From the NCBI RefSeq assembly GCF_000506985.1, contig NZ_KI650979.1, positions 806,001-870,000 of the forward strand: a stretch of 64,000 nucleotides of DNA, written 5' to 3'. This DNA is from Advenella kashmirensis W13003. GTDB taxonomy: Bacteria; Pseudomonadota; Gammaproteobacteria; Burkholderiales; Burkholderiaceae_B. This document shows, in pieces, positions 46,030-54,782 of the stretch. The position numbers and the translations under genes are program-made. How positions within the stretch are numbered: position 1 is the stretch's first letter; each line of letters starts with the position of its first letter. The notes below the pieces were generated by a model that was not told where the DNA came from, did not search any database, and saw only the letters and a list, made by a program, of their open reading frames with translations.

Positions 46030-47523
46030 ATGACGGCTACCCCAACCATTCTGGCAGACTGGCGTCTTGCCTGGCAGGATCCCAGGAACAGGCAGCGCAT
46101 CGCCCTGCGCGATGCGCAAACAGACATCTGCTATGGCGCACTGTACGAATCGGTCTGCGGCCTGGCCGGGCGCCTGCGAGCCGCCGGCCTGCGCGATGAA
46201 GTACGTGTGGCCATTGCAATGGAACGCGGGCTGGATGCCGTTATTACCCTTCTGGCCGTCATGGTTGCCGGCGCCTGTCCATGCCCGCTGGAGCCCGGAT
46301 TATCCGAAGCCGAATTAGCGGATCGCCTGCAGGCCGGCGGATTAAGCTGGTTACTATCAGACAAGCCGGAAACGCTACCCGCCCTGAACCAGGTCACAAC
46401 CATCAACCCCGCAACATTACCTGTTGCTGCCCCATACTGGGCAACAGACATCGCGCCCGCACAACCGGCCCTGATGCTGTTTACCTCGGGCAGTACGGGC
46501 AGACCCAAGGGCGTACTGGAAAGCCATCGAGGCGTGCTCAACAATGCCCGCGGGGTGATTGCCATGAGCGAATTGACAGCACACGATGTGTTGCTGCATG
46601 TCATGCCCATTTATCACACCAACGGGCTGAATAACCAGCTTTTCAGCCCTCTGGCAGCAGGCGCAACCGTTTATTTCGCCCCCCGCTTCTCGGCGCGCAC
46701 CATGTCCAACCTGATGGAAACAGTACAGCCAAGTATTATTACCGGCGTACCCACCATGTATTCACGCATGCTGGCTCATCCACTCTCGCAACAAGCTGTT
46801 CAGAACCTGAGACTTGCCCGCTGCGGTTCAGCGCCCATCACAACTGAATTGCACAAAAAAATTGAAAGCCATCTGGGACAGCCGCTGATCATTTCATACG
46901 GCCTGTCAGAGGCGACCTGCACATCCACCATGAATCCGCCGAACAACAGGAAAATCGGCTCCATCGGCAAGGTACTGGACAATCAGGATGTCTTCCTGCT
47001 TTCCGCGACGGGTGAACGTATAACTGCGCCAAACACAAACGGCGAAATCTGCATCAGCGGAGACAGCCTGATGCTGGGATATGTCGGTGTATCATCCACC
47101 GGCACACTCGATCCGCAAGGCGATCCATTACATACCGGCGACATCGGCTACTTCGATGAAGAGCAATTTCTATATATCACCGGTCGTATCAAGGATGTCA
47201 TTATTCGTGGAGGTGAAAACATTTCGCCTTCGCAAATTGAACATGTCATTGCCATGCATCCGGATGTCGAAAACTGTTGTGTGATTGGGCGTCCCGATGA
47301 AGACCTCGGGGAAATTCCGGTCGCTTTCATAACAGCAAGAACAGGCAAACAGCTGGACGTTGGGCAAGTGCAGAAACTGCTAAAAACTAATCTGTCGCGT
47401 ATCTATCAGCCGGCGTCCCTTATTGTCGTGGATGCACTGCCTGAAAACGGCGTGGGCAAAGTTGATCGCAAGGCGCTCGCCAGGCGGCTGCAAGCCGTGC
47501 CTGAAGCGGCAGATCGGGCTTAA
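46030..47523 (+). CDS. AMP-dependent acyl-CoA synthetase
   Basis: 497 residues. The ATP/AMP motif is LFTSGSTGRPKGVLESHRG; further motifs are ISYGLSEATCTS, HTGDIGYFDEEQFLYITGR and KDVIIRGGENISPSQIE. The catalytic lysine near the C-terminus is in NGVGKVDRKAL. It makes an acyl-CoA from a carboxylic acid, probably the entry step of this operon. TAGGAGAACGGTC precedes the ATG at 46030; the frame opens further upstream inside subunit B without support. Confidence 0.9.
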   Translation: MTATPTILADWRLAWQDPRNRQRIALRDAQTDICYGALYESVCGLAGRLRAAGLRDEVRVAIAMERGLDAVITLLAVMVAGACPCPLEPGLSEAELADRLQAGGLSWLLSDKPETLPALNQVTTINPATLPVAAPYWATDIAPAQPALMLFTSGSTGRPKGVLESHRGVLNNARGVIAMSELTAHDVLLHVMPIYHTNGLNNQLFSPLAAGATVYFAPRFSARTMSNLMETVQPSIITGVPTMYSRMLAHPLSQQAVQNLRLARCGSAPITTELHKKIESHLGQPLIISYGLSEATCTSTMNPPNNRKIGSIGKVLDNQDVFLLSATGERITAPNTNGEICISGDSLMLGYVGVSSTGTLDPQGDPLHTGDIGYFDEEQFLYITGRIKDVIIRGGENISPSQIEHVIAMHPDVENCCVIGRPDEDLGEIPVAFITARTGKQLDVGQVQKLLKTNLSRIYQPASLIVVDALPENGVGKVDRKALARRLQAVPEAADRA

Positions 47524-47852
47524 ACTGCAGACAAAAAAATGCCCCGACTCTTGCGAGACGGGGCCAAATGTACGTTGGATAGGTGAATATCAATCGTACG
47601 AGCGGCATTTTATAACAATGCGTGCCCCTCGTCCTAAACCTGAAACACCTATTTTGTGAGCTTTGTAAGTAATTTTTCTAAATAGCCATTTATTTTCCCT
47701 AACTGCCCCCTTATGATGCGATTCGCTACTATTCACAGCAAAAAAATTGCGCAGCGTTGCTATTACGACGTAAGGACGCAACAGGGCTGTCATGAATTTT
47801 AAATTTTCTCAAAAACCGGGAATAGACAAAAGGCGACCCACAACAGCAAGCA
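47524..47852. other. Intergenic region of 329 bases
   Basis: It lies between the convergent acyl-CoA synthetase and GntR-type genes. It holds one terminator hairpin (47534-47564) and AT-rich sequence after about 47640. I see no convincing reading frame with a ribosome site and no RNA gene. Confidence 0.6.
47534..47564 (-). terminator. Intrinsic terminator
   Basis: The stem GCCCCGACTC (47541-47550) with GAGACGGGGC (47555-47564) has one mismatch and a 4-base loop. On the minus strand it is followed by a run of seven T after one A. It would stop transcripts from the GntR side and may also slow plus-strand readthrough from the synthetase gene. Confidence 0.65.
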
Positions 47853-48584
47853 TCACTCTTTTGCGATGTACTCGTATTTGCTGGTATTGACGCGCGTCTG
47901 CCGCCATTCAACCGGCCTGTCCTGATATGTGTAAGCCATGCGATCAATCAACAACAGCGGCATGGCCTGAGCAATATCCAGCCATTTGGCTACGGCGCTG
48001 TCAGCCTCACACACACTGAGTTTTTCCCTGGTCTCGACGATATTGATGCCGAAATTATTCTGATAAAAATTATAGAGTGTGCTTGAACGCTCGCTCAGGT
48101 TCTGCTCGGTCAACGAGGCGAACAACATTTCCGGCACCTGGATTTCATCGACCATCACCAAATCATCATTCAGACTTAGCAGATTGAAAAAGTGAAAAAC
48201 ATTTGCGTCTTTAGGCAACTGCAACCGTTCACTTGCTTCGCGCGTGGCCTTTTTGCGGCGGAACTTCAACAGGCGAGTGACCGGGTAAGACTTCAGGCCA
48301 TCGCGTCGTTGAATCCGGAAGAATTTAAAAAAATGCTGGTCGCTTTCATGCGTGGCGACAAACGTGCCGCGCCCCTGATGACGGATCAGGATATGTTCGC
48401 TAACCAGCTCGTCTACCGCTTTTCTCAAGGTGCCGATGGAGACGCCGAATTTTTCAGCCAATTGATTTTCGGGGGGAATGGCCTGACCGCGCACCCACTC
48501 GCCACTAGCCAATGCGGCCAGCAGCGACTGCTTGATCGCAAAATAAAGAGGGGTGCCCGGCAGAAAAAACTTTTTGTGATTCAT
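47853..48584 (-). CDS. GntR-family regulator, HutC/UTRA type
   Basis: 243 residues. The winged helix has ALASGEWVRGQAIPPENQLA and EKFGVSIGTLRKAVDELVSE. It is followed by the linker HQGRGTFVATHE and a UTRA effector domain (FFNLLSLNDDLVMVDEIQVP). It is divergent from the suyAB-like operon and probably its regulator, with sulfolactate or a related compound as effector by inference. Confidence 0.9.
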   Translation of the reverse strand: MNHKKFFLPGTPLYFAIKQSLLAALASGEWVRGQAIPPENQLAEKFGVSIGTLRKAVDELVSEHILIRHQGRGTFVATHESDQHFFKFFRIQRRDGLKSYPVTRLLKFRRKKATREASERLQLPKDANVFHFFNLLSLNDDLVMVDEIQVPEMLFASLTEQNLSERSSTLYNFYQNNFGINIVETREKLSVCEADSAVAKWLDIAQAMPLLLIDRMAYTYQDRPVEWRQTRVNTSKYEYIAKE

Positions 48585-48670
48585 AGGAAGCTGATTGTAA
48601 TTGACCTATACGCATAATGCCACGGCTTGCGCTCGCAACGCCAGCATAAAAATGGAAATATCATTACCCC

Positions 48671-48693
48671 CTAGATTCATATAGATGATCTAG
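48671..48693. promoter_or_regulatory. Inverted repeat, candidate GntR operator
   Basis: CTAGAT (48671-48676) and ATCTAG (48688-48693) with 11 bases between, touching the -35 box of the predicted suy promoter. Position fits a repressor site for the divergent GntR-type gene. Confidence 0.45.
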
Positions 48694-48722
48694 TTGACTT
48701 GTATCAACATTATCACTATGAT
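48694..48722 (+). promoter_or_regulatory. Sigma-70 promoter of the suy operon
   Basis: The -35 TTGACT (48694-48699) and the -10 TATGAT (48717-48722) are separated by 17 bases, close to consensus. It lies about 56 bases upstream of the suyA start. Confidence 0.6.
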
Positions 48723-48777
48723 GATGCAAATATCCTGATCAAAACCCGACCCCATCTGTCAATCAAAGGAGAAAACG

Positions 48778-49059
48778 ATGATCCATGCCGTACTGCATGA
48801 TTCAAAGGATACCGTTGCCGTTGCCGTCGTCGAAGGCATCACGGCCGGAATGGAACTGAGCTGCTGGAATATGGAAGAAGACAAAATTATTACAGTCAAG
48901 GCCACGCAGGATATTCCCATTGGCCACAAGGTTGCATTGGTGAACATGAACGACGGCGATACCGTCTTCAAATACAGCGTTGATATCGGCAAGGTCGTGG
49001 CGCCCATTCATGCCGGCGACCACGCCCATGTGCACAACATCAAAACCAAGCGCTGGTAA
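48778..49059 (+). CDS. suyA: (2R)-sulfolactate sulfo-lyase small subunit (SAF/UxaA-N type)
   Basis: 93 residues. SAF-like domain homologous to the N-terminal part of altronate dehydratase: VVEGITAGMELSCWNMEEDK, IPIGHKVALVNMNDGDTVFK, HVHNIKTKRW. With SuyB it would split sulfolactate into pyruvate and sulfite. AAAGGAG precedes the ATG. Sequence alone cannot exclude a sugar-acid dehydratase, but the neighbouring SlcC-like dehydrogenase supports sulfolactate. Confidence 0.75.
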   Translation: MIHAVLHDSKDTVAVAVVEGITAGMELSCWNMEEDKIITVKATQDIPIGHKVALVNMNDGDTVFKYSVDIGKVVAPIHAGDHAHVHNIKTKRW

Positions 49060-49162
49060 CAACATACCCGGCACCTGCGCCCTTATCGGCACGTCCGCCA
49101 TCGCTGTTATTTACAGACACCGGCACTGAACGCCCCAAGACTTCAAAGCAAGGATTTTCCCC

Positions 49163-50338
49163 ATGGCCATTATTGATTCAAACACCACCTTTCGCGGATA
49201 CAGAAGAGACAACGGACGCGTCGGCATACGCAACCACGTTGTGATCCTGCCTGTTGACGATATTTCCAATGCCGCAGTCGAAGCGGTTGCCAATAACATC
49301 AAAGGCACCATCGGCATTCCCCATCCCTATGGTCGCCTGCAATTCGGTGCCGACCTGGACCTGCACTTTCGCACGCTGATTGGTACCGGCTGTAACCCCA
49401 ACGTCGCCGCCGTTATCGTCATCGGCATTGAGGAAGGCTGGACCAAAAAAATCGTGGATGCCATCGCCGAGACGGGCAAGCCCGTTGCCGGCTTCAGCAT
49501 CGAGCTGCATGGCGATCACGACACCATCATGCGCGCCTCCAAGAAAGCCAAGGAATTCGTGCATTACGCCACCGCACTGGAACGCGAAGAATGCCCGATC
49601 GCCGATCTGTGGGTCTCGACCAAATGCGGTGAATCGGACACGACATCCGGCTGCGGCGCCAACCCCACCGTGGGCGACGCCTTCGACAAGCTATATGCCA
49701 CGGGTAACACACTTGTGTTTGGCGAAACATCGGAACTGACCGGTGGCGAGCAAATCGTAGCGGCGCGCTGTGCCAATGACAAGGTGCGCGAGGACTTCAT
49801 GTTCATGTTCAACCGCTACCAGGACATGATCAACCGCTGGAAAACCTCCGATCTGTCTGAATCCCAGCCCACCAAGGGAAATATCGCGGGCGGGCTGACC
49901 ACCATTGAAGAAAAAGCGCTGGGCAATATCCAGAAGATCGGTAAAAAATGCATGGTGGATGGCGTGCTGGACAAGGCGGAAATACCGACAGGCAAAGGCC
50001 TGTGGTTTATGGACTCCTCATCGGCTGCTGCCGAAATGGTGACCTTGTGCGCGGCCTCCGGCTATGCCGTGCATTTTTTCCCCACTGGCCAGGGTAATGT
50101 GATCGGCAATCCGATCCTGCCTGTCATCAAAATCTGCGCCAACCCGCGTACCGTCAGAACAATGGCCGAGCATGTGGATGTCGATACCTCTGGCCTGCTG
50201 CAACGGGAAATCAACCTGGATCAGGCCGGCGACAAACTACTTGAGTGCATGCTGGCCACCGCCAACGGCCGCTGGACGGCGGCTGAAACCCTGGGCCATC
50301 GCGAATTTGTCCTGACCCGACTGTTCGAAAGCGCCTGA
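49163..50338 (+). CDS. suyB: (2R)-sulfolactate sulfo-lyase large subunit (UxaA-C type)
   Basis: 391 residues of the altronate dehydratase/galactarate dehydratase C-terminal family. It shows [20 protein letters not shown] at the N-terminus and cysteines suited to an Fe-S or metal site in [25 protein letters not shown]. SuyB is the stand-alone form of this domain at about 390 residues. It follows suyA by 103 bases. Products would be pyruvate and sulfite. Confidence 0.75.
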   Translation: MAIIDSNTTFRGYRRDNGRVGIRNHVVILPVDDISNAAVEAVANNIKGTIGIPHPYGRLQFGADLDLHFRTLIGTGCNPNVAAVIVIGIEEGWTKKIVDAIAETGKPVAGFSIELHGDHDTIMRASKKAKEFVHYATALEREECPIADLWVSTKCGESDTTSGCGANPTVGDAFDKLYATGNTLVFGETSELTGGEQIVAARCANDKVREDFMFMFNRYQDMINRWKTSDLSESQPTKGNIAGGLTTIEEKALGNIQKIGKKCMVDGVLDKAEIPTGKGLWFMDSSSAAAEMVTLCAASGYAVHFFPTGQGNVIGNPILPVIKICANPRTVRTMAEHVDVDTSGLLQREINLDQAGDKLLECMLATANGRWTAAETLGHREFVLTRLFESA

Positions 50339-50405
50339 CCCCCAAACGGCCGGCACATAAAAAACCCCGCCCGGCCGTCTATCACAATCGTGGAGGAGAC
50401 ACCCC

Positions 50406-51404
50406 ATGAAGCATCGTCACATCGCAACAAAACGCAGCATACTCAAACTCGGACTGTTGTCAATATTAGGTGCCTGTGCCACGATTGTGGTTCCGGCCGC
50501 CCAGGCCGACTGGAAGCCGGACCAGTATATTACCTACATTGTGCCCTTCGCACCCGGCGGGCTGACCGATGTCGCCGCCCGCATGATCGCCAAAGGCGTC
50601 GGTGATAAAACCGGCTGGAATATCGTCGTCAACAACAAGGCAGGGGCCAATGCCAACCTGGGCGCGACCGAAGCGGCGCGCGCCAAGCCGGACGGCAATA
50701 CCTGGCTGGCCATTACCATGACGCACGCCGTCAATAAAACCCTGTTCGGCAAAAGCGCTGGCTATGATATCGAATCCGACTTCGTACCCATTGCCAAAAT
50801 CGCCTCCTCGGCTATTATGGTGGTCGTGCCGCAGAACAGCCCCATCAAAACCCTGCAGGACCTGATCGACACAGCCAAAAAGAAAACACTGAACGTTGGC
50901 AGCAGCGGCACCGGCACGCCGCCACACATTGCCATGGCCCTGTTCCAGGACCTGACCAAAACCAAAATGACCCACGTGCCTTATAAAGGCGGCGCGCCCT
51001 CTATGGTGGATCTGATAGGGGGGCAGTTGGATGTCGTATTCTCCAATTACCCGGAATCGCTCCCTTATGTACAACAAGGCAAACTGCGGGCCCTGGCAAT
51101 TACGTCCGACAAACGAGCCGCGGCCGTGCCGGACGTGCCCACGACGGCAGAAGCTGGCTTGCCCGGCCTGATGGTGGATAACTTCACCGGCTTGCTGGCA
51201 CCCAAAGGCACAGACCCGGCACTGGTCAAGGAAATCAGTGAGAAAGTGACCGGTGTTGTTGGAGAAAAAGCCATGGGCGAACAACTGGTCAAACTGGGCT
51301 TTATTCCCGATCCCATGGGATCGGATGAGTTCAAAACCTATCTGCATGAACAGATCGGGAAACTGGCCAAAGTCATCAAAGACGCCAATATCAAAGTCAA
51401 CTGA
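50406..51404 (+). CDS. TTT-family periplasmic receptor (Bug/TctC), probable sulfolactate receptor
   Basis: 332 residues. Signal peptide core LLSILGACATIVVPAAQA; mature part YITYIVPFAPGGLTDVAARM and VVNNKAGANANLGATEA. The usual ENKPGAGG loop is changed to NNKAGANA, which may alter ligand choice. GGAGGAGACACCCC precedes the ATG. In other bacteria a TTT transporter (SlcHFG) accompanies sulfolactate genes; here only the receptor is present. Confidence 0.88.
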   Translation: MKHRHIATKRSILKLGLLSILGACATIVVPAAQADWKPDQYITYIVPFAPGGLTDVAARMIAKGVGDKTGWNIVVNNKAGANANLGATEAARAKPDGNTWLAITMTHAVNKTLFGKSAGYDIESDFVPIAKIASSAIMVVVPQNSPIKTLQDLIDTAKKKTLNVGSSGTGTPPHIAMALFQDLTKTKMTHVPYKGGAPSMVDLIGGQLDVVFSNYPESLPYVQQGKLRALAITSDKRAAAVPDVPTTAEAGLPGLMVDNFTGLLAPKGTDPALVKEISEKVTGVVGEKAMGEQLVKLGFIPDPMGSDEFKTYLHEQIGKLAKVIKDANIKVN

Positions 51405-51418
51405 GCATCGCATTTAAC

Positions 51419-52357
51419 ATGACCCACACAATTGTCATTTCCGAGTTTATGGATGAACCTGCGGTAGAACGCCTGCGCCAGGTGGCGCAGGTGGATTATC
51501 GGCCAGATCTGGTTGATGCTCGCGAGCAGCTGGGGCACGCCCTGTCACAGGCTACAGCACTTATTGTTCGCAATCGCACCCAGGTCAACCAGGAATTGCT
51601 GGCACAGGCACCGCAACTGAAAGTGGTGGGCAGGCTGGGCGTAGGTCTGGATAATATTGATATGGCGCTTTGCAAGGAAAAAGGCATTACCGTGTATCCG
51701 GCCACCGGCGCCAACGCCCAGGCGGTGGCCGAATATGTGATTGCAACGATGTTTGTTTTGCTGCGCGGTGCTTACCAGGCGAGTGCGCAGATTATCGCCG
51801 GCCAATGGCCACGCAATGCATTGGGCAACGGCCTGGAGGTATCAGGACGCACCCTGGGACTGGTCGGATTTGGCGGTATCGGCCAGCTCACTGCCAGCCT
51901 GGCCCGTGGCCTGGGAATGAAGATTGTGGCGCACGACCCCATGATCGCGCCGGATAATCCGGTATGGGGTGACAGCAAAGCAACTCCGATGTCGTTGGGC
52001 TCGTTGCTGCAGGAAAGCGACGTGGTCAGTTTGCATGTGCCGCTGACTGATGATACCCGTCACTTGATCGATGCCGAACGCGTTGCATTGATGAAACCAC
52101 AAGGCATATTGATTAATACTGCGCGGGGTGGCATTGTGGATGAACATGCGGTGGTGGCTGCGTTGCAAGGCGGGAAATTGCGAGGCGCAGCGCTGGATGT
52201 GTTTGAAGATGAACCGGTGAAGGCGGGAAACAGCTTGCCGGATATACCGAATCTGATATTGACGCCGCATATTGCGGGGCTCACCGAGGAAGCGAATAAG
52301 AGGGTTTCAGGGGTCATTGCGGAGAAAGTGGCGACGCATTTAATGGGACTAGCCTGA
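51419..52357 (+). CDS. slcC: D-isomer-specific hydroxyacid dehydrogenase, SlcC-like
   Basis: 312 residues. The NAD-binding motif is VGFGGIGQLTA (about 149-159). The catalytic residues are R236 (TARGG), E265 (VFEDEP) and H284 (TPHIAG). The opening TIVISEFMDE and the stretch GRLGVGLDNIDM match what I recall of SlcC, (S)-sulfolactate dehydrogenase, which forms 3-sulfopyruvate. ComC, which would return sulfopyruvate to (R)-sulfolactate for SuyAB, is not visible in the window. The symbol is an informed guess. Confidence 0.72.
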   Translation: MTHTIVISEFMDEPAVERLRQVAQVDYRPDLVDAREQLGHALSQATALIVRNRTQVNQELLAQAPQLKVVGRLGVGLDNIDMALCKEKGITVYPATGANAQAVAEYVIATMFVLLRGAYQASAQIIAGQWPRNALGNGLEVSGRTLGLVGFGGIGQLTASLARGLGMKIVAHDPMIAPDNPVWGDSKATPMSLGSLLQESDVVSLHVPLTDDTRHLIDAERVALMKPQGILINTARGGIVDEHAVVAALQGGKLRGAALDVFEDEPVKAGNSLPDIPNLILTPHIAGLTEEANKRVSGVIAEKVATHLMGLA

Positions 52358-52493
52358 GATATTAAGGTCGGTTTCCCATATGAGACGCATTATCAGGCAC
52401 TTACAGTTACCCATAGAAATCCGTCAGGTATACAAATCAGCCGTTATAATGGTCAGAAATATTACAAATAAAATAGACGTTAACGGAGGCAAT

Positions 52494-52715
52494 ATGAAGA
52501 TGTTTTCCATTTACTCAGGTGACAAAGCCGATGAATTGGATGTTCCCCACACCAATGTCCTTGTTTGTAACGAATGCGCCGCAACAGAAATGGACGCCTT
52601 TGAAAATGCCGATGAGATGATCGAAATTTCCTGCGATCCCAGTTATGAAGATCGGTGCAAGCTTTGCGGGAAAACGTTTGCCCAGGAAATTGAAGAGCAA
52701 TCAACCGCAAGATAA
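52494..52715 (+). CDS. Small Cys4 (zinc-ribbon-like) protein
   Basis: 73 residues with two CxxC pairs, CNEC and CKLC, about 37 residues apart. They could hold zinc or another metal. The middle is acidic (MDAFENADEMIE). A strong ACGGAGG site precedes the ATG at 52494; the longer frame from 52380 lacks support. It stands alone between the dehydrogenase and the convergent KpsC-like gene. I do not recognise the family. Confidence 0.65.
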   Translation: MKMFSIYSGDKADELDVPHTNVLVCNECAATEMDAFENADEMIEISCDPSYEDRCKLCGKTFAQEIEEQSTAR

Positions 52716-52757
52716 GATTGTCGGTTTGCGCTTGAGGGAAAAGCTGTACCTGGCCCC

Positions 52758-54782
52758 TCAGCGCTTTCCACGCAATCCCGCAATCGCTCCCAACAGTGGC
52801 CGCAAATATTTGCGCCAAAGTGGCATATGACTGACACCGGCTGCTTTCCAGCTTAACAATTCATCCAAGGCATTTTCTGGTGTCGTATAGCGACCGGAGC
52901 GGCGGCTCACATAAGTAGGATACAGAATCAGCACGCCGGCTACCAGTTCGTCCAGAGATAAGGCGCGCCGACGACGGGCAACCGGATACAAATCTGTGGT
53001 CAACCCCCACCCAGCGTAGAAAGGCTGCCCAAAGGTGATCACCTTACACCCCCTTAACAACGCTTCAAAACCAGCCAGTGAAGTCAATACATGAACCTCG
53101 TCAACCGAAGCGAACAACTCGCCAATCGGCAAATCTATAATGACTTCGTCACACCACTGCAAGGCATCCTGCTCATTCTGGCCGGCATTACGCAGACCGG
53201 CGACCACATCAGGGTGCGGCTTGTAGACAACATATGCATCGGGATTCGCTTGTCGTACGGCGCGCAGCAAATCCATATTTCGCTGCACAGCAGGCGAGCC
53301 AAAGCGAATAGACGCATCCGATTCGACCTGCCCCGGCACCAGAATCACGCGTGCCGCTGTTGCCGGCCGACTCCAGCGCCCTGTACCCACATTATATTTT
53401 GTCAAATTCTCCGCAACGATTCGCTTGCGCAATTGGCAGGCACGAGAGCGCAAAGCGTCGTCAAACATTGAGGTTTGCAGGATATGCTCAAGGTCTGACT
53501 CCTGAGCAGAATCATAATAAATACCCCGGCGATCCATAACCCAGGATGAGGGGCGGATCAGATCCGCGCCCAGGCCGACCGAGCGCAGGAATCCATCCTC
53601 AAGATAGACGGTATCCTGGGGGGAAGCAGGCGACTTTTGCGAGCGTCCCCATAAGGCAAGTTGGCCACTGCCCGGGTAGTCGCTCGCCTTATCGATGAAC
53701 CGGACTTCACTGCCCTGGAAAAACCCCTTGACGATTGGCTTTTTCCAGCGTGAGAAATTCGGTGCATAAACCGGAGAGGCAAACCGCGCGCGCATGGTTC
53801 TTTGCAGTCCCATCCATGCAATCAGGCGTTCAGCCGTTGTGAGCTGATTCGTCTCGGGATCCAGATAACGCGGATAGCGCAGGAGCGCCGCAAAAACCAG
53901 TTGCGCCAACGTTACCGGCCGGCGTCTCGCCGGCGCGGTGATGGCATCTGTCGTGAGGCCGTACCCGGCATAAAACGGCATTCCGAAAGTAAAAACCGGC
54001 TTGCCCCAGATTAACGCCTCAAATCCCATTTGCGATGTGGCCACATACACAGCCCGGGCGTGCTCAATCAGGCGCACCGGGTGCACATCTTCAGCCAATA
54101 CACGGACACGCGGCATGGCTTGCAGCGCCGCCACGTCAAAATGACCTTTTTTGCGGCCGGCAAATACATCAGGATGGATCTTGACCAGCACTTCCGAGTT
54201 TGGATGAGCACTCAGTGCCGCTTGCAGCATATTCTGAAACGTCTGAGGAGAAGCCTTGCCATACCTCAGAGACGCATCGCCCAAGGTTTGATCAGCCAGC
54301 AGGACGTAGTTCGCCCGCAACTCGCCGGCATATTCCGGTAGATGATTGTATTTGGACACCCGATGCTGGCGCCACAGCGCAATCAAGGCATCCGCACGCT
54401 CCAGTTCACCAGCCTCCAAAGGCTGCATAATCTGCGCTTCGAGCGTCGATGCGGAGTTGCAATCGTAATAAATCCCCGCATGGTCGAATACCAGGGACAA
54501 GGGCGGGTCTTCCCTGCCCAGCCCGACCGAACGCAAAAAACCGTCCTCCAGCAGACAAAATGGACTATTTTGTGCCGTCGCAATTCGTACCGCCCGCAAG
54601 CCGCTCTTTTTTCGCCCCCAGCCCAGCCGGACATCTTCGGGCCCTGCACCAAACCAGCGGACACGCAGCGGTCCGGACAAATATGCGCCTAAATGACGAT
54701 TTCGCCACAACCCGATATCCAGCGGGCTGACGGCATAACGCTCGTTCTCTGCCAGTTCAGCTTCAATACCGCCCGTCTTCAT
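52758..54782 (-). CDS. kpsC: KpsC-like capsule beta-Kdo transferase
   Basis: 674 residues, the usual KpsC length. Two similar halves each carry an FLRSVGLG motif and a GIYYD motif: GLGREDPPLSLVFDHAGIYY in the first, FLRSVGLGADLIRPSSWVMD in the second. Both have a DxxxxR-GS-type segment (TLGDASLRYG, VESDASIRFG). KpsC builds the Kdo linker on lipid for group 2 capsules. No kpsS, kpsD, kpsE, kpsM or kpsT gene is nearby. The start overlaps the stop of the upstream glycosyltransferase (ATGA), so the two are coupled. Confidence 0.85.
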   Translation of the reverse strand: MKTGGIEAELAENERYAVSPLDIGLWRNRHLGAYLSGPLRVRWFGAGPEDVRLGWGRKKSGLRAVRIATAQNSPFCLLEDGFLRSVGLGREDPPLSLVFDHAGIYYDCNSASTLEAQIMQPLEAGELERADALIALWRQHRVSKYNHLPEYAGELRANYVLLADQTLGDASLRYGKASPQTFQNMLQAALSAHPNSEVLVKIHPDVFAGRKKGHFDVAALQAMPRVRVLAEDVHPVRLIEHARAVYVATSQMGFEALIWGKPVFTFGMPFYAGYGLTTDAITAPARRRPVTLAQLVFAALLRYPRYLDPETNQLTTAERLIAWMGLQRTMRARFASPVYAPNFSRWKKPIVKGFFQGSEVRFIDKASDYPGSGQLALWGRSQKSPASPQDTVYLEDGFLRSVGLGADLIRPSSWVMDRRGIYYDSAQESDLEHILQTSMFDDALRSRACQLRKRIVAENLTKYNVGTGRWSRPATAARVILVPGQVESDASIRFGSPAVQRNMDLLRAVRQANPDAYVVYKPHPDVVAGLRNAGQNEQDALQWCDEVIIDLPIGELFASVDEVHVLTSLAGFEALLRGCKVITFGQPFYAGWGLTTDLYPVARRRRALSLDELVAGVLILYPTYVSRRSGRYTTPENALDELLSWKAAGVSHMPLWRKYLRPLLGAIAGLRGKR

